The notes beneath the pieces are model-generated. The model saw only the letters and a program-made list of their open reading frames with translations. It ran no database searches and was not told where the DNA came from. Shown in pieces: positions 16,701 to 24,238 of a DNA stretch of 38,979 bases (position 1 is the first letter of the stretch; the number at the start of each line of letters is the position of its first letter). The DNA is from an uncultured bacterium (GTDB lineage Bacteria; UBP6; UBA1177): contig CAJOFY010000015.1 in the NCBI GenBank assembly GCA_905233945.1, forward strand, positions 1 through 38,979, written 5' to 3'. The position numbers were made by a program, and so were the translations under genes.

Positions 16701-18469
16701 ACAGCTGCGTTTCTCAGGGATCTTCAGCTTATACCTGTGAATGCAGTCCGAATTATTTCTGGGATTCCTCCAGCAAAAGCTGTGTAAATCCGTGCGACAG
16801 TGATCCGTGCGGTGAAAATTCCACATGCACTCCGACAGCAATTAACGACTATGAATGCGGTTGTATTGAAAATTATTTCAGGTCTCCGCTCGGCAACTGT
16901 GTGAACCCGTGCGACGAAAATCCGTGCGGCGAGCATTTCATAAGCTGCACTCCGAACAGCACAAGCTCTTACTCATGCGAATGTGAAGAAGGTTATGTAT
17001 GGGAGTATACCGGGTGCAAAGAAAGCAACGATACAATATGCAACGGTCTCGGCGACGGAGCAACCTGGGACGCGGAACATAACAAATGCATAAAAACTTT
17101 TCCCTGCGAGGACAAGCCTGAAAACACTATATGGAACGGCAGCGATTTCTATACTCAGGAATACAATTATAACAGCAGCTCGTGGAGCGACCCCGGAGTT
17201 ACGCAATACAGATCCGTCCCTGGAGACTGCAAGTGGATATGCGATGACGGCTATATGCTGATGCAGGGCGCTGTCGGATGCATTGACCCGCTTCTGAACT
17301 ACTGCACGCCTGACAACAAAACGACATGCATTGATCCGGAAACCGGTTTGTTCTGGTCCGACCACCATTTTGAAGATAACGAAAATTGGGAAACTGCTTA
17401 TGAATCCTGCGAAAATCTTAATGACGGCGTCTTCGATGACTGGCATCTGCCGACGGTAGGTCAGCTCAGAACACTTATTCAGGAGTGCGAACCTACTGTG
17501 CTCGGCGGTTCATGCAAAGTTTCAGACACATGTCTCTCCTCGTCAATTTCCTGCTATTATGATGCAGATTGCAGATGCGAAGGTGACTACTCGACCGGAA
17601 AATACAATAAACTGGGAAGTTATGTGCATTTCTGGTCTTCATCTTTGGATGCTGACAATTCAGATAAAGCCTGGTATGTCCATTTCGCCTACGCCGGCTT
17701 CACAAATTCATACAAAACACAGAAAGCGTTCAGGATCTGCGCAAGATGCAAAGACGGCACGGCTTGGAATCCATGGACAGCGACATGTGTCGACACATCT
17801 GAAGAAATCGAGTTTGACTGCGCTGACACCAACATAGAGCATACAGTCTGGAACGATAACGGCGCAAACGGAAAGTTCACGCAGACTTGGAACGGATCGC
17901 AGTGGACTCCGGCTGTTCCTGAAACGACATACAATACGGAACCAGGAATCTGCCGTTTTACCTGTGAAGACGGCTACACATGGGACGGAGAAAAATGCAT
18001 GAACAACTGTTCGGCTTCGAGTGATTTCCCGTGCATTGATCCTGAAACCAGTCTGATCTGGTCATCCAAGGCAACCGAAATAACAGGAGAAAACATTGTT
18101 TCCCACTGCGACAATCTCTATGAAGGTAATTTTAACCACTGGCAGGCACCGACAATCAGCCAGCTCAGGACTCTTGTTCAAAGCGGATACTGCGTCAATC
18201 TGGAACCCGGCGGTTCATGCGGCGTTACCGACACTTGTCTCAATTCAGCGGCATGCTTTGATACTGATGCTTGTAAATGTCATTCTGAGGAAACCAATAA
18301 GTTGGGAGATTACGGATTATTAAGTTCTTCCGCTGATAACGGAAATTATTATTCCATAGCTACAATTTGGGCCTATGTAATCCTTTCCAACACTCTTTCG
18401 ATAACTGACGCACGCTGCGTAAGATGCGCTGACGGCAAAGTTTGGAACGGAACAAAATGCCTTCCGTGA
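13784..18469 (+). CDS. giant Cys-rich mosaic lipoprotein with two Lcl_C (DUF1566) domains
   Basis: A predicted secreted lipoprotein of 1561 residues; function unknown. The signal peptide ends in lipobox VIAGC (C19). Residues 24-170 form an acidic Asp/Glu/Thr/Pro linker. A composite Cys-rich unit then recurs: a short C-xx-xx-G-x-W-x-C motif (about 177, 302, 445, 874, 1086); a WNG...YTQ.Y...W...PG.C.FKC module (about 187-252, 322-394, 463-517, 895-955, 1108-1153, 1346-1405); and EGF-like repeats (about 256-294, 388-437, 520-578, 829-866, 957-1078). A roughly 200-residue Cys-poor insert (583-790) is unfamiliar. Two Lcl_C domains lie at 1182-1322 and 1417-1549. The start follows a weak AAAGG site; the open frame upstream lacks a signal peptide. 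Lying where pilA would be expected, it may be an adhesin; that is inference. Confidence 0.88.
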   Translation: MKKFFLCFAVSLLFVIAGCGDSSTSSNEKPDSGDTVNDEDTADTEPTGDTEPSGDTEQAGDTDSDTTPDNPDTTPEPKPDDDADTTPAPKPDDDSDTTPEPKPDEDADADTTPEQNDDDADSTPEQNDDDADSEPEQTDDDADSEPEPSDDDADSGETQPDEDADTGIIEPTEAEKCAAAHGNWNAGTGKCTKTVDCSNKPGNSEWNGPSSYTQTYADGTWTPNNVATEYSETEGECRFKCAETYYWFNNYCTNGCEGDPCNGNHVVSGRCTPTGAETFYCDCENGYVWSNNACNPLSETSCTLAGGTWQADTNKCTKSWDCNETSPLGEHAVWNGSHFFTQEYTADTGWSGWVSKEYNETPGECHFVCEDNYYPDHTYNPAICRNPCESGGNEWCQSIRHAVEGSCNATDATTYTCDCEDGYVWAPDKPVYDAEKCEPTLETKCTLSGRIWDAEQNKCRKECDYKPENTVWNGSETYVSTYSDEGTWSYVGTVHSDEPGECHYKCAENYYWNDEKCVNPCEEYLSEEIPGSGSYSYTPCNKWFVDEHTDHSCTPTGATTYICGCVEYYEWNAESRTCDLIPCEIDDSFTVSAYDEHFLINRSLHIPRLIDIDNALLDFATDDYDFIFGDSDYDWAYTHALVEDGNLVFHITHYMDQDFNNSLSLYSVVSPEVLESALPNGKISLDAAPQTYVLSFETLYSDEESVTKICTAALNQFTGNDFSTGTGRMQICLGDNRDFSDGEEIRVAIDAKLVSDEAYLTDVFSDFRNALLFDDSEYEWLELNDICEFRCNRQNTEVKDPVTGRCGCIDGYTWDGNAHKCVEIVNDPCDPNPCVGETNSTEVCTADGENYTCGCIDGYYWDGNSCEPTNATICADLGDGAQWSGDACIKENVPCPEINIAHSGNAEWNMSGVYTQEYDFAAGQWNELEASSYSTTAGICRFKCASGYYWYGSDCVNGCTDDPCSGEDNTVPDSCVSQGSSAYTCECSPNYFWDSSSKSCVNPCDSDPCGENSTCTPTAINDYECGCIENYFRSPLGNCVNPCDENPCGEHFISCTPNSTSSYSCECEEGYVWEYTGCKESNDTICNGLGDGATWDAEHNKCIKTFPCEDKPENTIWNGSDFYTQEYNYNSSSWSDPGVTQYRSVPGDCKWICDDGYMLMQGAVGCIDPLLNYCTPDNKTTCIDPETGLFWSDHHFEDNENWETAYESCENLNDGVFDDWHLPTVGQLRTLIQECEPTVLGGSCKVSDTCLSSSISCYYDADCRCEGDYSTGKYNKLGSYVHFWSSSLDADNSDKAWYVHFAYAGFTNSYKTQKAFRICARCKDGTAWNPWTATCVDTSEEIEFDCADTNIEHTVWNDNGANGKFTQTWNGSQWTPAVPETTYNTEPGICRFTCEDGYTWDGEKCMNNCSASSDFPCIDPETSLIWSSKATEITGENIVSHCDNLYEGNFNHWQAPTISQLRTLVQSGYCVNLEPGGSCGVTDTCLNSAACFDTDACKCHSEETNKLGDYGLLSSSADNGNYYSIATIWAYVILSNTLSITDARCVRCADGKVWNGTKCLP
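14120..14251 (+). repeat. 33-bp tandem repeat, four units, encoding an 11-residue acidic linker
   Basis: Units start at 14120, 14153, 14186 and 14219. Units 2 and 3 differ at only a few bases; unit 4 is more diverged. Each encodes a variant of PEQNDDDADSE. Near-identical units in frame suggest the linker can lengthen or shorten by slippage or recombination without breaking the gene. Confidence 0.85.
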
Positions 18470-18499
18470 TGCATCCAAAACGTCCGCTGCGTCAGATAG
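18470..18499 (+). pseudogene. 3'-end remnant of a DUF1566 gene
   Basis: Directly after the TGA of the giant lipoprotein gene, and in the same frame, the codons read CIQNVRCVR and then TAG. The block ACGTCCGCTGCGT-AGATAG matches the 3' ends of the DUF1566 genes at 33507 and 34452 at nearly every base, and NVRCVR/YVRCVR is their conserved C-terminus. It is most simply the tail of a lost or fused DUF1566 gene. It is short, so chance similarity cannot be fully excluded. Confidence 0.55.
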
Positions 18500-18661
18500 G
18501 CTTATTAAGAGCGCGCAAAAAACAATCGTAAAATTCAAACCTCGGCTGATTGCCGGGCTCAAAAAAAATTTGACCATTCCTATTTCAAGATGTTAGAGTG
18601 CCCCGCGTTTTTTAAGTTGGTTCAAGTTTCGGTTTATTTTTTTGATATTCTGGAGGTTATC

Positions 18662-20266
18662 GTGACTAAGAAAAAAATGATGATTCTCGGCGATGAAGCT
18701 ATCGCCCAGGCGGCTCTTGATGCCGGTATTTCGGGATTTTACGCTTACCCCGGCACTCCTTCGACAGAAATCATGGAGTATGCGCAGGCTTCCAAAGCCG
18801 CAGCTGAAAGAAACGTTCACAGAACATGGTCGGCAAACGAAAAGACCGCTGTTGAAGGCGCTCTCGGAATGAGCTATGCAGGCAAAAGAAGCATGGCTAT
18901 GATGAAGCATGTCGGCCTCAACGTCGCAATGGATCCGTTCGTAAACTCCGGCGTTACCGGCGCAAACGGCGGCTGCATCGTAACTGTTGCTGACGATCCG
19001 AGCATGCACTCATCCCAGGACGAGCAGGATTCGAGAATACTCGCGAAGTTCGCTCTTCTTCCGATCCTTGAACCGTCGAACCAGCAGGAAGCTTACGACA
19101 TGGTTTTCCACGGATATGAACTTTCCGAAAAATACAAAACTCCGGTCCTTATGCGTGTCACGACACGTCTTTCGCACTCCCGTTCCGGCGTTGAACTCAG
19201 AGATCCGATCGCTCCGAAAGAACTCAGGCTTCCGGAAGACAAACGCCAGTTCGTCCTTCTTCCGGCACTTGCGAAAAAGAGCTACAGAAGAACTCTCGAA
19301 AACCAGAAAAAATTCATGGAAGAGTCCGAAAACTCTCCGTGGAACAAATACATCGACGGCGCAGACAAGTCGCTCGGCATCATCGCATGCGGTCTTGCGT
19401 TCAACTACCTCATGGAAAATTTCGACGGCGTCTGCCCCTATCCGGTAGTCAAAGTCTGCCAGTATCCGGCTCCGAAAAAACTCATCGCACGCCTTGCTTC
19501 GGAATGCGAGAAAGTTCTCGTTCTCGAAGAAGGTATGCCGATGGTCGAAGAAGCTCTCCGCGGCCTTCTCGACAAGGATGTCAAAGTTCAGGGAAGAATG
19601 TCGGGCGAACTTCCGCGTGACGGCGAGCTCAACCCGAACCTCATCGCTGAAGCTCTTAAACTCAAGGAAGCTGTCGGCAAACCGGTTCCGGCACTTGTTG
19701 CAGGAAGACCTCCGAAACTCTGCCCCGGCTGCAGTCACGCTGACTTCTATGCGGCTTACGTTGAGGCAGTAAAAGACAAATACGGCGACGGACACCTTTT
19801 CGGCGATATCGGCTGCTACACGCTCGGCGCACTTCCGCCTTTCCAGGCAGTAAACAGCTGCGTTGACATGGGTGCAAGCATCACGATGGCAAAAGGCGCG
19901 GCTGATGCCGGAATGTTCCCTGCTTGCGCTGTAATCGGCGACTCGACCTTCACCCACAGCGGCATGACGGGCCTTCTTGACGCAGTCATCGACAAGGCCA
20001 ACATCGTCGTTTTCATCAGCGACAACTCGACCACCGGTATGACAGGCGGCCAGAAATCGCACGCTGAAGGAAGACTTTACCAGATCGTAAAAGGTCTCGG
20101 CGTTGACGAAAACCACATCCGCATAGTTGTTCCGACCAAGGCTACCCACGAGGAAATGGTCAAAGTCATCACCGAAGAGATCGAATACAACGGCGTTTCT
20201 GTCATCATTCCGCAGAGAGAATGCATGCAGACTTTAAGAAGAAAAACCAAAGCGGCAAAGAAGTAA
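18662..20266 (+). CDS. iorA: indolepyruvate:ferredoxin oxidoreductase, alpha subunit, lacking the ferredoxin domain
   Basis: A 534-residue thiamine-diphosphate enzyme subunit for oxidative decarboxylation of aryl-pyruvates to aryl-acetyl-CoA with reduction of ferredoxin, used in amino-acid fermentation. The N-terminal pyrimidine-binding domain has YAYPGTPSTEI. The later domain has the CPGC motif (C354, C357) and the diphosphate-binding GDS (426-428) with SDNSTTGMTGGQ. Typical IorA proteins are about 600 residues and end in a two-cluster ferredoxin domain with eight Cys. This one stops after IPQRECMQTLRRK and has no such domain, yet the stop is followed at once by iorB, so it seems intact. GTG at 18662 follows GGAGG by 5 nt and is preferred over the open frame upstream. 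Confidence 0.88.
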   Translation: MTKKKMMILGDEAIAQAALDAGISGFYAYPGTPSTEIMEYAQASKAAAERNVHRTWSANEKTAVEGALGMSYAGKRSMAMMKHVGLNVAMDPFVNSGVTGANGGCIVTVADDPSMHSSQDEQDSRILAKFALLPILEPSNQQEAYDMVFHGYELSEKYKTPVLMRVTTRLSHSRSGVELRDPIAPKELRLPEDKRQFVLLPALAKKSYRRTLENQKKFMEESENSPWNKYIDGADKSLGIIACGLAFNYLMENFDGVCPYPVVKVCQYPAPKKLIARLASECEKVLVLEEGMPMVEEALRGLLDKDVKVQGRMSGELPRDGELNPNLIAEALKLKEAVGKPVPALVAGRPPKLCPGCSHADFYAAYVEAVKDKYGDGHLFGDIGCYTLGALPPFQAVNSCVDMGASITMAKGAADAGMFPACAVIGDSTFTHSGMTGLLDAVIDKANIVVFISDNSTTGMTGGQKSHAEGRLYQIVKGLGVDENHIRIVVPTKATHEEMVKVITEEIEYNGVSVIIPQRECMQTLRRKTKAAKK

Positions 20267-20278
20267 GGAGGTGCTCTT

Positions 20279-20869
20279 ATGAAATGTGATATGATTCTTG
20301 CAGGTGTAGGCGGTCAGGGCATTCTTTCGATCGCGCAGATCTTCGGTTATGCCGCAGTTGAAAGCGGTCTTTACCTCAAACAGGCCGAAGTTCACGGCAT
20401 GAGCCAGCGCGGCGGCGACGTTCAGAGCCACTTCAGAATTTCCGACAAACCGATCTGGAGCGACCTCGTTCCGATGGGAAAAGCTGACATCATCATCAGC
20501 GTAGAGCCGATGGAATCGCTCCGTTACCTTCCGTGGCTCAACCCGGAAACAGGCTGGATCGTAACAAACACGAACCCGTTCATCAATATCGACAACTATC
20601 CGAACGTTGACGAGCTTATGGCTGAGCTCAAAAAGCAGCCCCGCTGCATCGCAATCGACGGCGACGGCATCGCGAAAGAAGTCAACAACGCACGCGGCAT
20701 GAACATGGTCATCGCAGGCGCTGCAAGCCTTTTCACCGGCCTTGACATCAACATCATCAGAAAAGGCGTCGAAGTCATTTTCGGAAGCAAAGGCGAAGAA
20801 ATCGTCAAAGCAAACCTCGCAGCGATCAACGCAGGCTGGGAATTCGCCGAGAAAAATTCGAAAAAATAG
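20279..20869 (+). CDS. iorB: indolepyruvate:ferredoxin oxidoreductase, beta subunit
   Basis: A 196-residue partner of IorA belonging to the pyruvate/ketoisovalerate oxidoreductase gamma-like domain family. It shows the glycine-rich start AGVGGQGILSIAQIFG, the EVHGMSQRGGDVQSHFR signature and ADIIISVEPMESLRYLPWL. GGAGGT precedes the ATG, 12 nt after iorA. The pair should form one enzyme in the cytosol. No ferredoxin gene lies nearby to replace the domain missing from IorA. Confidence 0.92.
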   Translation: MKCDMILAGVGGQGILSIAQIFGYAAVESGLYLKQAEVHGMSQRGGDVQSHFRISDKPIWSDLVPMGKADIIISVEPMESLRYLPWLNPETGWIVTNTNPFINIDNYPNVDELMAELKKQPRCIAIDGDGIAKEVNNARGMNMVIAGAASLFTGLDINIIRKGVEVIFGSKGEEIVKANLAAINAGWEFAEKNSKK

Positions 20870-20881
20870 TTCTTCAAGTCA

Positions 20882-21559
20882 ATGATCGATCTTCACTCAC
20901 ATCTTCTTCCGGGGCTGGACGACGGCCCCGAAGAAATTTCAGAAACGCTTGAAATAATTAAAGAAATGTCATTTCTTGGTTACATCGAGATCGTTCCGAC
21001 TCCGCACAAATTCCATGCTCTTTACAATCCTGATCCGAACATCGTAATGGGGCGCATTTCCGCTCTCAACAAAACGATGGTCAGGCGTTTCAGCTTCGAA
21101 TACATGTGCAATATCCCGAAAATAAAGGAACTTTCCGATCACCGCGAGTTCTCGAGGACAAAAAACGGCTACAAAATAATCATGGTCGAATTTTCGCCGT
21201 TTGTCGGCAAAAAAGAGATCGAAAATTCCGTTTTTTCACTCAATGCAGGCGGTTTCATCCCGCTTCTCGCCCATATCGAAAGGTATCTGAAGGATGACGA
21301 GTTCTGGCTTGAACTCAAGAAAAAATACAAAGTTTTTTTCCAGTCTTCGGTGCGGACTCTGGCAAAAGCCTCTTTCCACATAAAGAAAAAGCAGGTCATC
21401 CGCTTTCTGGAAAAGGAGATCATCGACAATCTGGGGACTGACCTTCACCGCGCCTCGCAGCTTGAAAGCGTCGACAAAGGGCTCACTTTCCTCAAAAACA
21501 ACTTCTCCGGCTACGGAAAGGATCTGTTTTCTGACAAATTCCTGTTTGAAAACTCTTAG
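20882..21559 (+). CDS. PHP-type tyrosine-protein phosphatase, CpsB/YwqE-like
   Basis: A 225-residue predicted metal-dependent phosphoesterase. The N-terminus IDLHSHLLPGLDDGPE carries the HxH motif (H5, H7) and DDG of the CpsB/CapC/YwqE group, which dephosphorylates bacterial tyrosine kinases in capsule regulation. A PTPH motif follows near residue 40, and the C-terminal GTDLH takes the place of the usual GSDAH. The middle is diverged, so a different phospho-substrate is possible. It starts 12 nt after iorB with no clear ribosome-binding site, suggesting co-transcription, and its stop overlaps the convergent protease gene by 4 nt. No kinase or capsule genes are visible. Confidence 0.75.
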   Translation: MIDLHSHLLPGLDDGPEEISETLEIIKEMSFLGYIEIVPTPHKFHALYNPDPNIVMGRISALNKTMVRRFSFEYMCNIPKIKELSDHREFSRTKNGYKIIMVEFSPFVGKKEIENSVFSLNAGGFIPLLAHIERYLKDDEFWLELKKKYKVFFQSSVRTLAKASFHIKKKQVIRFLEKEIIDNLGTDLHRASQLESVDKGLTFLKNNFSGYGKDLFSDKFLFENS

Positions 21560-22902
21560 AACGTATAATCGATTTTTCCCATTCCTTTGAGTTCGCGCGG
21601 AATGATATCTTCTATTCTTCTGTAAGTTTTGGGTCCGCGTTTAGCCGCTTTCTCCGGACATTTTCCGCTTGAAAGGCGTGTCAATGCAACAGAAAGCGCC
21701 TCTTCGCGCTCGTCACCGAAATCGTGCTTGAAATCGTCTCCCGCGTCGCAGTCAGGCTCCATCCCCAGAAAGAAATCCCCGTAATCCTGAGAATTTGCGT
21801 ATTTGAAAGTAATAGGAACTATCGTCTGGTCGCATATATCCTTTGAATTCATTCCTACCGGCTTTCCGTAAGTCGTTTTGCCTATCAGTACAACATCGGT
21901 GTAGGGAGTAAGCGAGTTTATCACCATTTCGGAAGCGCTTGCAGTTCCCGAAGAGACGATAAAAGCCACTTTTCCGATGCCTGAAAGCGAATTCTTCAGT
22001 GTTTCCCCTTTGTAGGAAGTATTCTGCTCAGGATGTTTGTTGTTGTAAATCAGTTTTATGATGTTGTCCCCTTTCACTTTGTCTCCGGCGACAAGATTTA
22101 CAAGCTGCTTGGCGATTCTCACGAGCCCGCCGCCGTTGTAGCGCAGATCAATGACAAGCTGCTCGACCTCAGCCTCTTTGAATGCCGCAAAGACCTCGTT
22201 AAGCTCATCTTCCGAAGAGGTTATGAACGATTTGAAGTGGATGTATCCCGTTTTTACGCCGTCATGTTCCAGAATTTTGTACGCAAGGACCGAAAGTCCG
22301 ATGTAGTCGTCAAGAACGACTGTCGTTTCAATCTCCTCTCCTTCCTCAAGAACTTTAAAAACAACAGCTTCACCCTTGTTTTCAGCGTTATAGACATTGT
22401 TCCAGTCGGTTTTTTCCTCAAAACCGGCCTCTCCTCTGTGTTCCTTGTTGTATTCACCGTTCTCGTCAAGCTCTTCGACCGTGACTCCGTTCAAAGAAAG
22501 CACTTTCTGACCGCGCTTGAGCCCTGCAACGCCGGCAGGACTTCCCGGATAGACCAACGAGATATAAACATTGTTTTCCTCGTCGCGCATCGTCGACATT
22601 CCCATTCCGTAGCGTTTTCCGGCATAGTAATCGTCGTGCTCAGTCTTTTTTACAGCGTATGAAAAACGGTCGATCAGCTTGTCTCCTTCACGGTATTTCA
22701 CAGCCGCAATCAGCTTGTCGAGCGATTCGTAATCAGCCGGATTTATCACCGGAAGATGCTCGTACCAGAGATACCACTCCTTGAGATATGCGAACGCGTG
22801 TCTGTTGACACTTGCCTGCGAGCACTCTGTCACGACCTGGTTTTCGCACGAAATCAGAAGAAAAAAAGTGGCCAAAAAGAGAAAAATCGATGTTTTTTTC
22901 AT
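21556..22902 (-). CDS. S41-family C-terminal processing protease, lipoprotein
   Basis: A 448-residue periplasmic serine protease on a lipid anchor: the signal peptide ends in LLISC (C19). A PDZ-like segment (about 98-195, with YPGSPAGVAGLKRGQKVLSLNG) precedes the S41 domain. The catalytic pair is probably S322 (SSGTASASE) and K347 (TTYGKP), 25 residues apart as in plant and cyanobacterial CtpA. The substrate-pocket stretch LVIDLRYNGGG is present. Two Cys near 356-385 and C415 are unusual additions. GGGGAGG precedes the ATG. It is divergent from ribF and convergent with the PHP phosphatase gene. Substrates are unknown; these proteases usually trim or clear periplasmic proteins. Confidence 0.88.
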   Translation of the reverse strand: MKKTSIFLFLATFFLLISCENQVVTECSQASVNRHAFAYLKEWYLWYEHLPVINPADYESLDKLIAAVKYREGDKLIDRFSYAVKKTEHDDYYAGKRYGMGMSTMRDEENNVYISLVYPGSPAGVAGLKRGQKVLSLNGVTVEELDENGEYNKEHRGEAGFEEKTDWNNVYNAENKGEAVVFKVLEEGEEIETTVVLDDYIGLSVLAYKILEHDGVKTGYIHFKSFITSSEDELNEVFAAFKEAEVEQLVIDLRYNGGGLVRIAKQLVNLVAGDKVKGDNIIKLIYNNKHPEQNTSYKGETLKNSLSGIGKVAFIVSSGTASASEMVINSLTPYTDVVLIGKTTYGKPVGMNSKDICDQTIVPITFKYANSQDYGDFFLGMEPDCDAGDDFKHDFGDEREEALSVALTRLSSGKCPEKAAKRGPKTYRRIEDIIPRELKGMGKIDYTF

Positions 22903-22948
22903 AGCTGCCTCCCCAAAAAACGTAAAATTTTACTCACGAAGCAAGATT

Positions 22949-22976
22949 TTGCTATTTTTCCGGTTTTCCCTAAAAT
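22949..22976 (+). promoter_or_regulatory. ribF promoter
   Basis: TTGCTA (22949-22954) and TAAAAT (22971-22976) are separated by 16 nt, in the divergent gap with the S41 protease gene. The start site would be about 25 nt before the ribF ATG. Confidence 0.55.
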
Positions 22977-23008
22977 TATCAGTTTTTTGTTTTGACCGGA
23001 GAGTTCAG

Positions 23009-23959
23009 ATGGAAGTTTTCAAATCTTTGGAATCCGTTCCGAAGGAGACAGCTATTTCCCTTGCGATAGGCAATTTCGACGGAGTCCACCTGGGACATGC
23101 CGAAATAATCAGGCGGTGCCGCTCGGACAGTTCGTGCAGGCCGGCGATACTCACATTCGACATTCACCCCAGAAAGTTTCTCTACCCCGAATTTGCGCCG
23201 AAATCACTCACGCTCCCGTTTGAAAAATACGCTTTTTTCAAAACTCTGGGGGTCGATTTCGTTATAGAACTCCCCTTTGCAGACTATTTTTCAATGGATC
23301 CTCTGAAATTTCTCGACACTTTGAAACAAAATCTAAATCTGAAGCACATAACAATCGGTTTCAACTTTTTCTTCGGAAAAAATCAGAAAGGAAATTCGGA
23401 ACTTGCATTCTGGTGGGGGCGTTCCTCCGGCGTCAGAATCAACGTCGTCGAACCTTTTCTCAAAAACGGAACGCGTGTCAGCTCGACAGCAATACGCGAA
23501 CTTATCCTCACCGGCCAGATGAAAAATGCCGCTTCGCTTCTTGTATATCCGTTTCTAATCAGCGGAACGGTTCGTCGCGGCAAACAGATAGGTAGAACGC
23601 TCAACTTTCCCACTCTCAACCTTGAAACTCCCGACAAAATCATGCCGCCGGACGGTGTTTACATCACGCAGACTGTTTTTGACGGTCATCAGTTCACTTC
23701 CCTCACAAACATCGGGACAAACCCGACAATAGACGCCGAATCAAAGCAGAAAATCATCGAAACATGGGTCGATTCAGACGAAATCGGCGAGCTTTACGAC
23801 AGAAAAATTTCAGTTTATTTCCTGAAAAAAATAAGGGACGAAATCAGATTTTCATCGAAAGAGAAACTTGCTGAAACGATTTCTCACGATAAAGAGATAT
23901 GCCGCAAATTCATGGAATCAAATAAAATCGAAAAACTGCCTGATATTTTTAAAGATTAA
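23009..23959 (+). CDS. ribF: bifunctional riboflavin kinase / FAD synthetase
   Basis: A 316-residue cytosolic enzyme making FMN and then FAD from riboflavin. The N-terminal adenylyltransferase has IGNFDGVHLGH and, later, a VSSTAIRELI stretch in place of the nucleotidyltransferase ISSTxIR motif. The C-terminal flavokinase domain has GRTLNFPTLNL and the TNIGTNPTI motif. Length agrees with the family (about 305-320). The ATG at 23009 follows GGAG and fits homologue length; the frame is open 76 codons further upstream but that part overlaps the divergent protease gene and its regulatory gap. Convergent with a lipoprotein gene. Confidence 0.93.
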   Translation: MEVFKSLESVPKETAISLAIGNFDGVHLGHAEIIRRCRSDSSCRPAILTFDIHPRKFLYPEFAPKSLTLPFEKYAFFKTLGVDFVIELPFADYFSMDPLKFLDTLKQNLNLKHITIGFNFFFGKNQKGNSELAFWWGRSSGVRINVVEPFLKNGTRVSSTAIRELILTGQMKNAASLLVYPFLISGTVRRGKQIGRTLNFPTLNLETPDKIMPPDGVYITQTVFDGHQFTSLTNIGTNPTIDAESKQKIIETWVDSDEIGELYDRKISVYFLKKIRDEIRFSSKEKLAETISHDKEICRKFMESNKIEKLPDIFKD

Positions 23960-23970
23960 GATTGATTCAG

Positions 23971-24238
23971 CTACTCACAAGCAGGATAAGGAAGATATGC
24001 AGCTCCTGCTGCCGGATCAAGAAGATCACCGTTTGCAGTCATTGTCATGCTGCTACCGTCGTTTGCAGTAACTTCATAGTTCCCGACATTGGTTACAGTA
24101 CGGACACAGTTTATTTCAAACTGACCGCCGGTAATATTGACTGTCATATCACCGTAAAAAGCATACATATTTACGTTAGCCATATTCCCGGAACCGATTT
24201 CAATATTCTGCGGAACGCTGATTCCGAAAACCTGTTTT
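23971..24238 (-). pseudogene. frameshifted 3' part of the adjacent acidic lipoprotein gene
   Basis: This reading frame continues the protein of the lipoprotein gene at 24171-24749 after a single-base shift near 24235-24238. From that point it reads KQVFGISVPQNIEIG, then a Thr/Asn-rich beta-type sequence ending DPAAGAAYLPYPACE. It has no ribosome-binding site of its own. An added A in the A4 run (coding strand) would join both frames into one protein of about 259 residues. Either the gene is truly broken or the base was lost in assembly. Confidence 0.65.

Noticed and set aside
18467-18499. Stop-codon read-through or UGA recoding joining the giant lipoprotein to the NVRCVR tail
   Set aside because: Other genes here, such as pilC and pilR's neighbours, use TGA as a normal stop and no recoding element is evident. 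A gene remnant explains the tail more simply.
18570-18598. Promoter for iorAB from the TTGACC at 18570
   Set aside because: The -35 is fair, but no acceptable -10 lies at 16-18 nt, so I did not annotate it.
22922-22933. Palindrome GTAAAATTTTAC between the S41 protease gene and ribF
   Set aside because: A 12-bp AT-rich palindrome is likely by chance in such a gap and no second copy was seen. It could be an operator but there is no support.
22781-23008. N-terminal extension of ribF
   Set aside because: The frame is open but overlaps the divergent protease gene and the ribF promoter, and homologues start at the IGNFDGVHLGH region; GGAG precedes the ATG at 23009.
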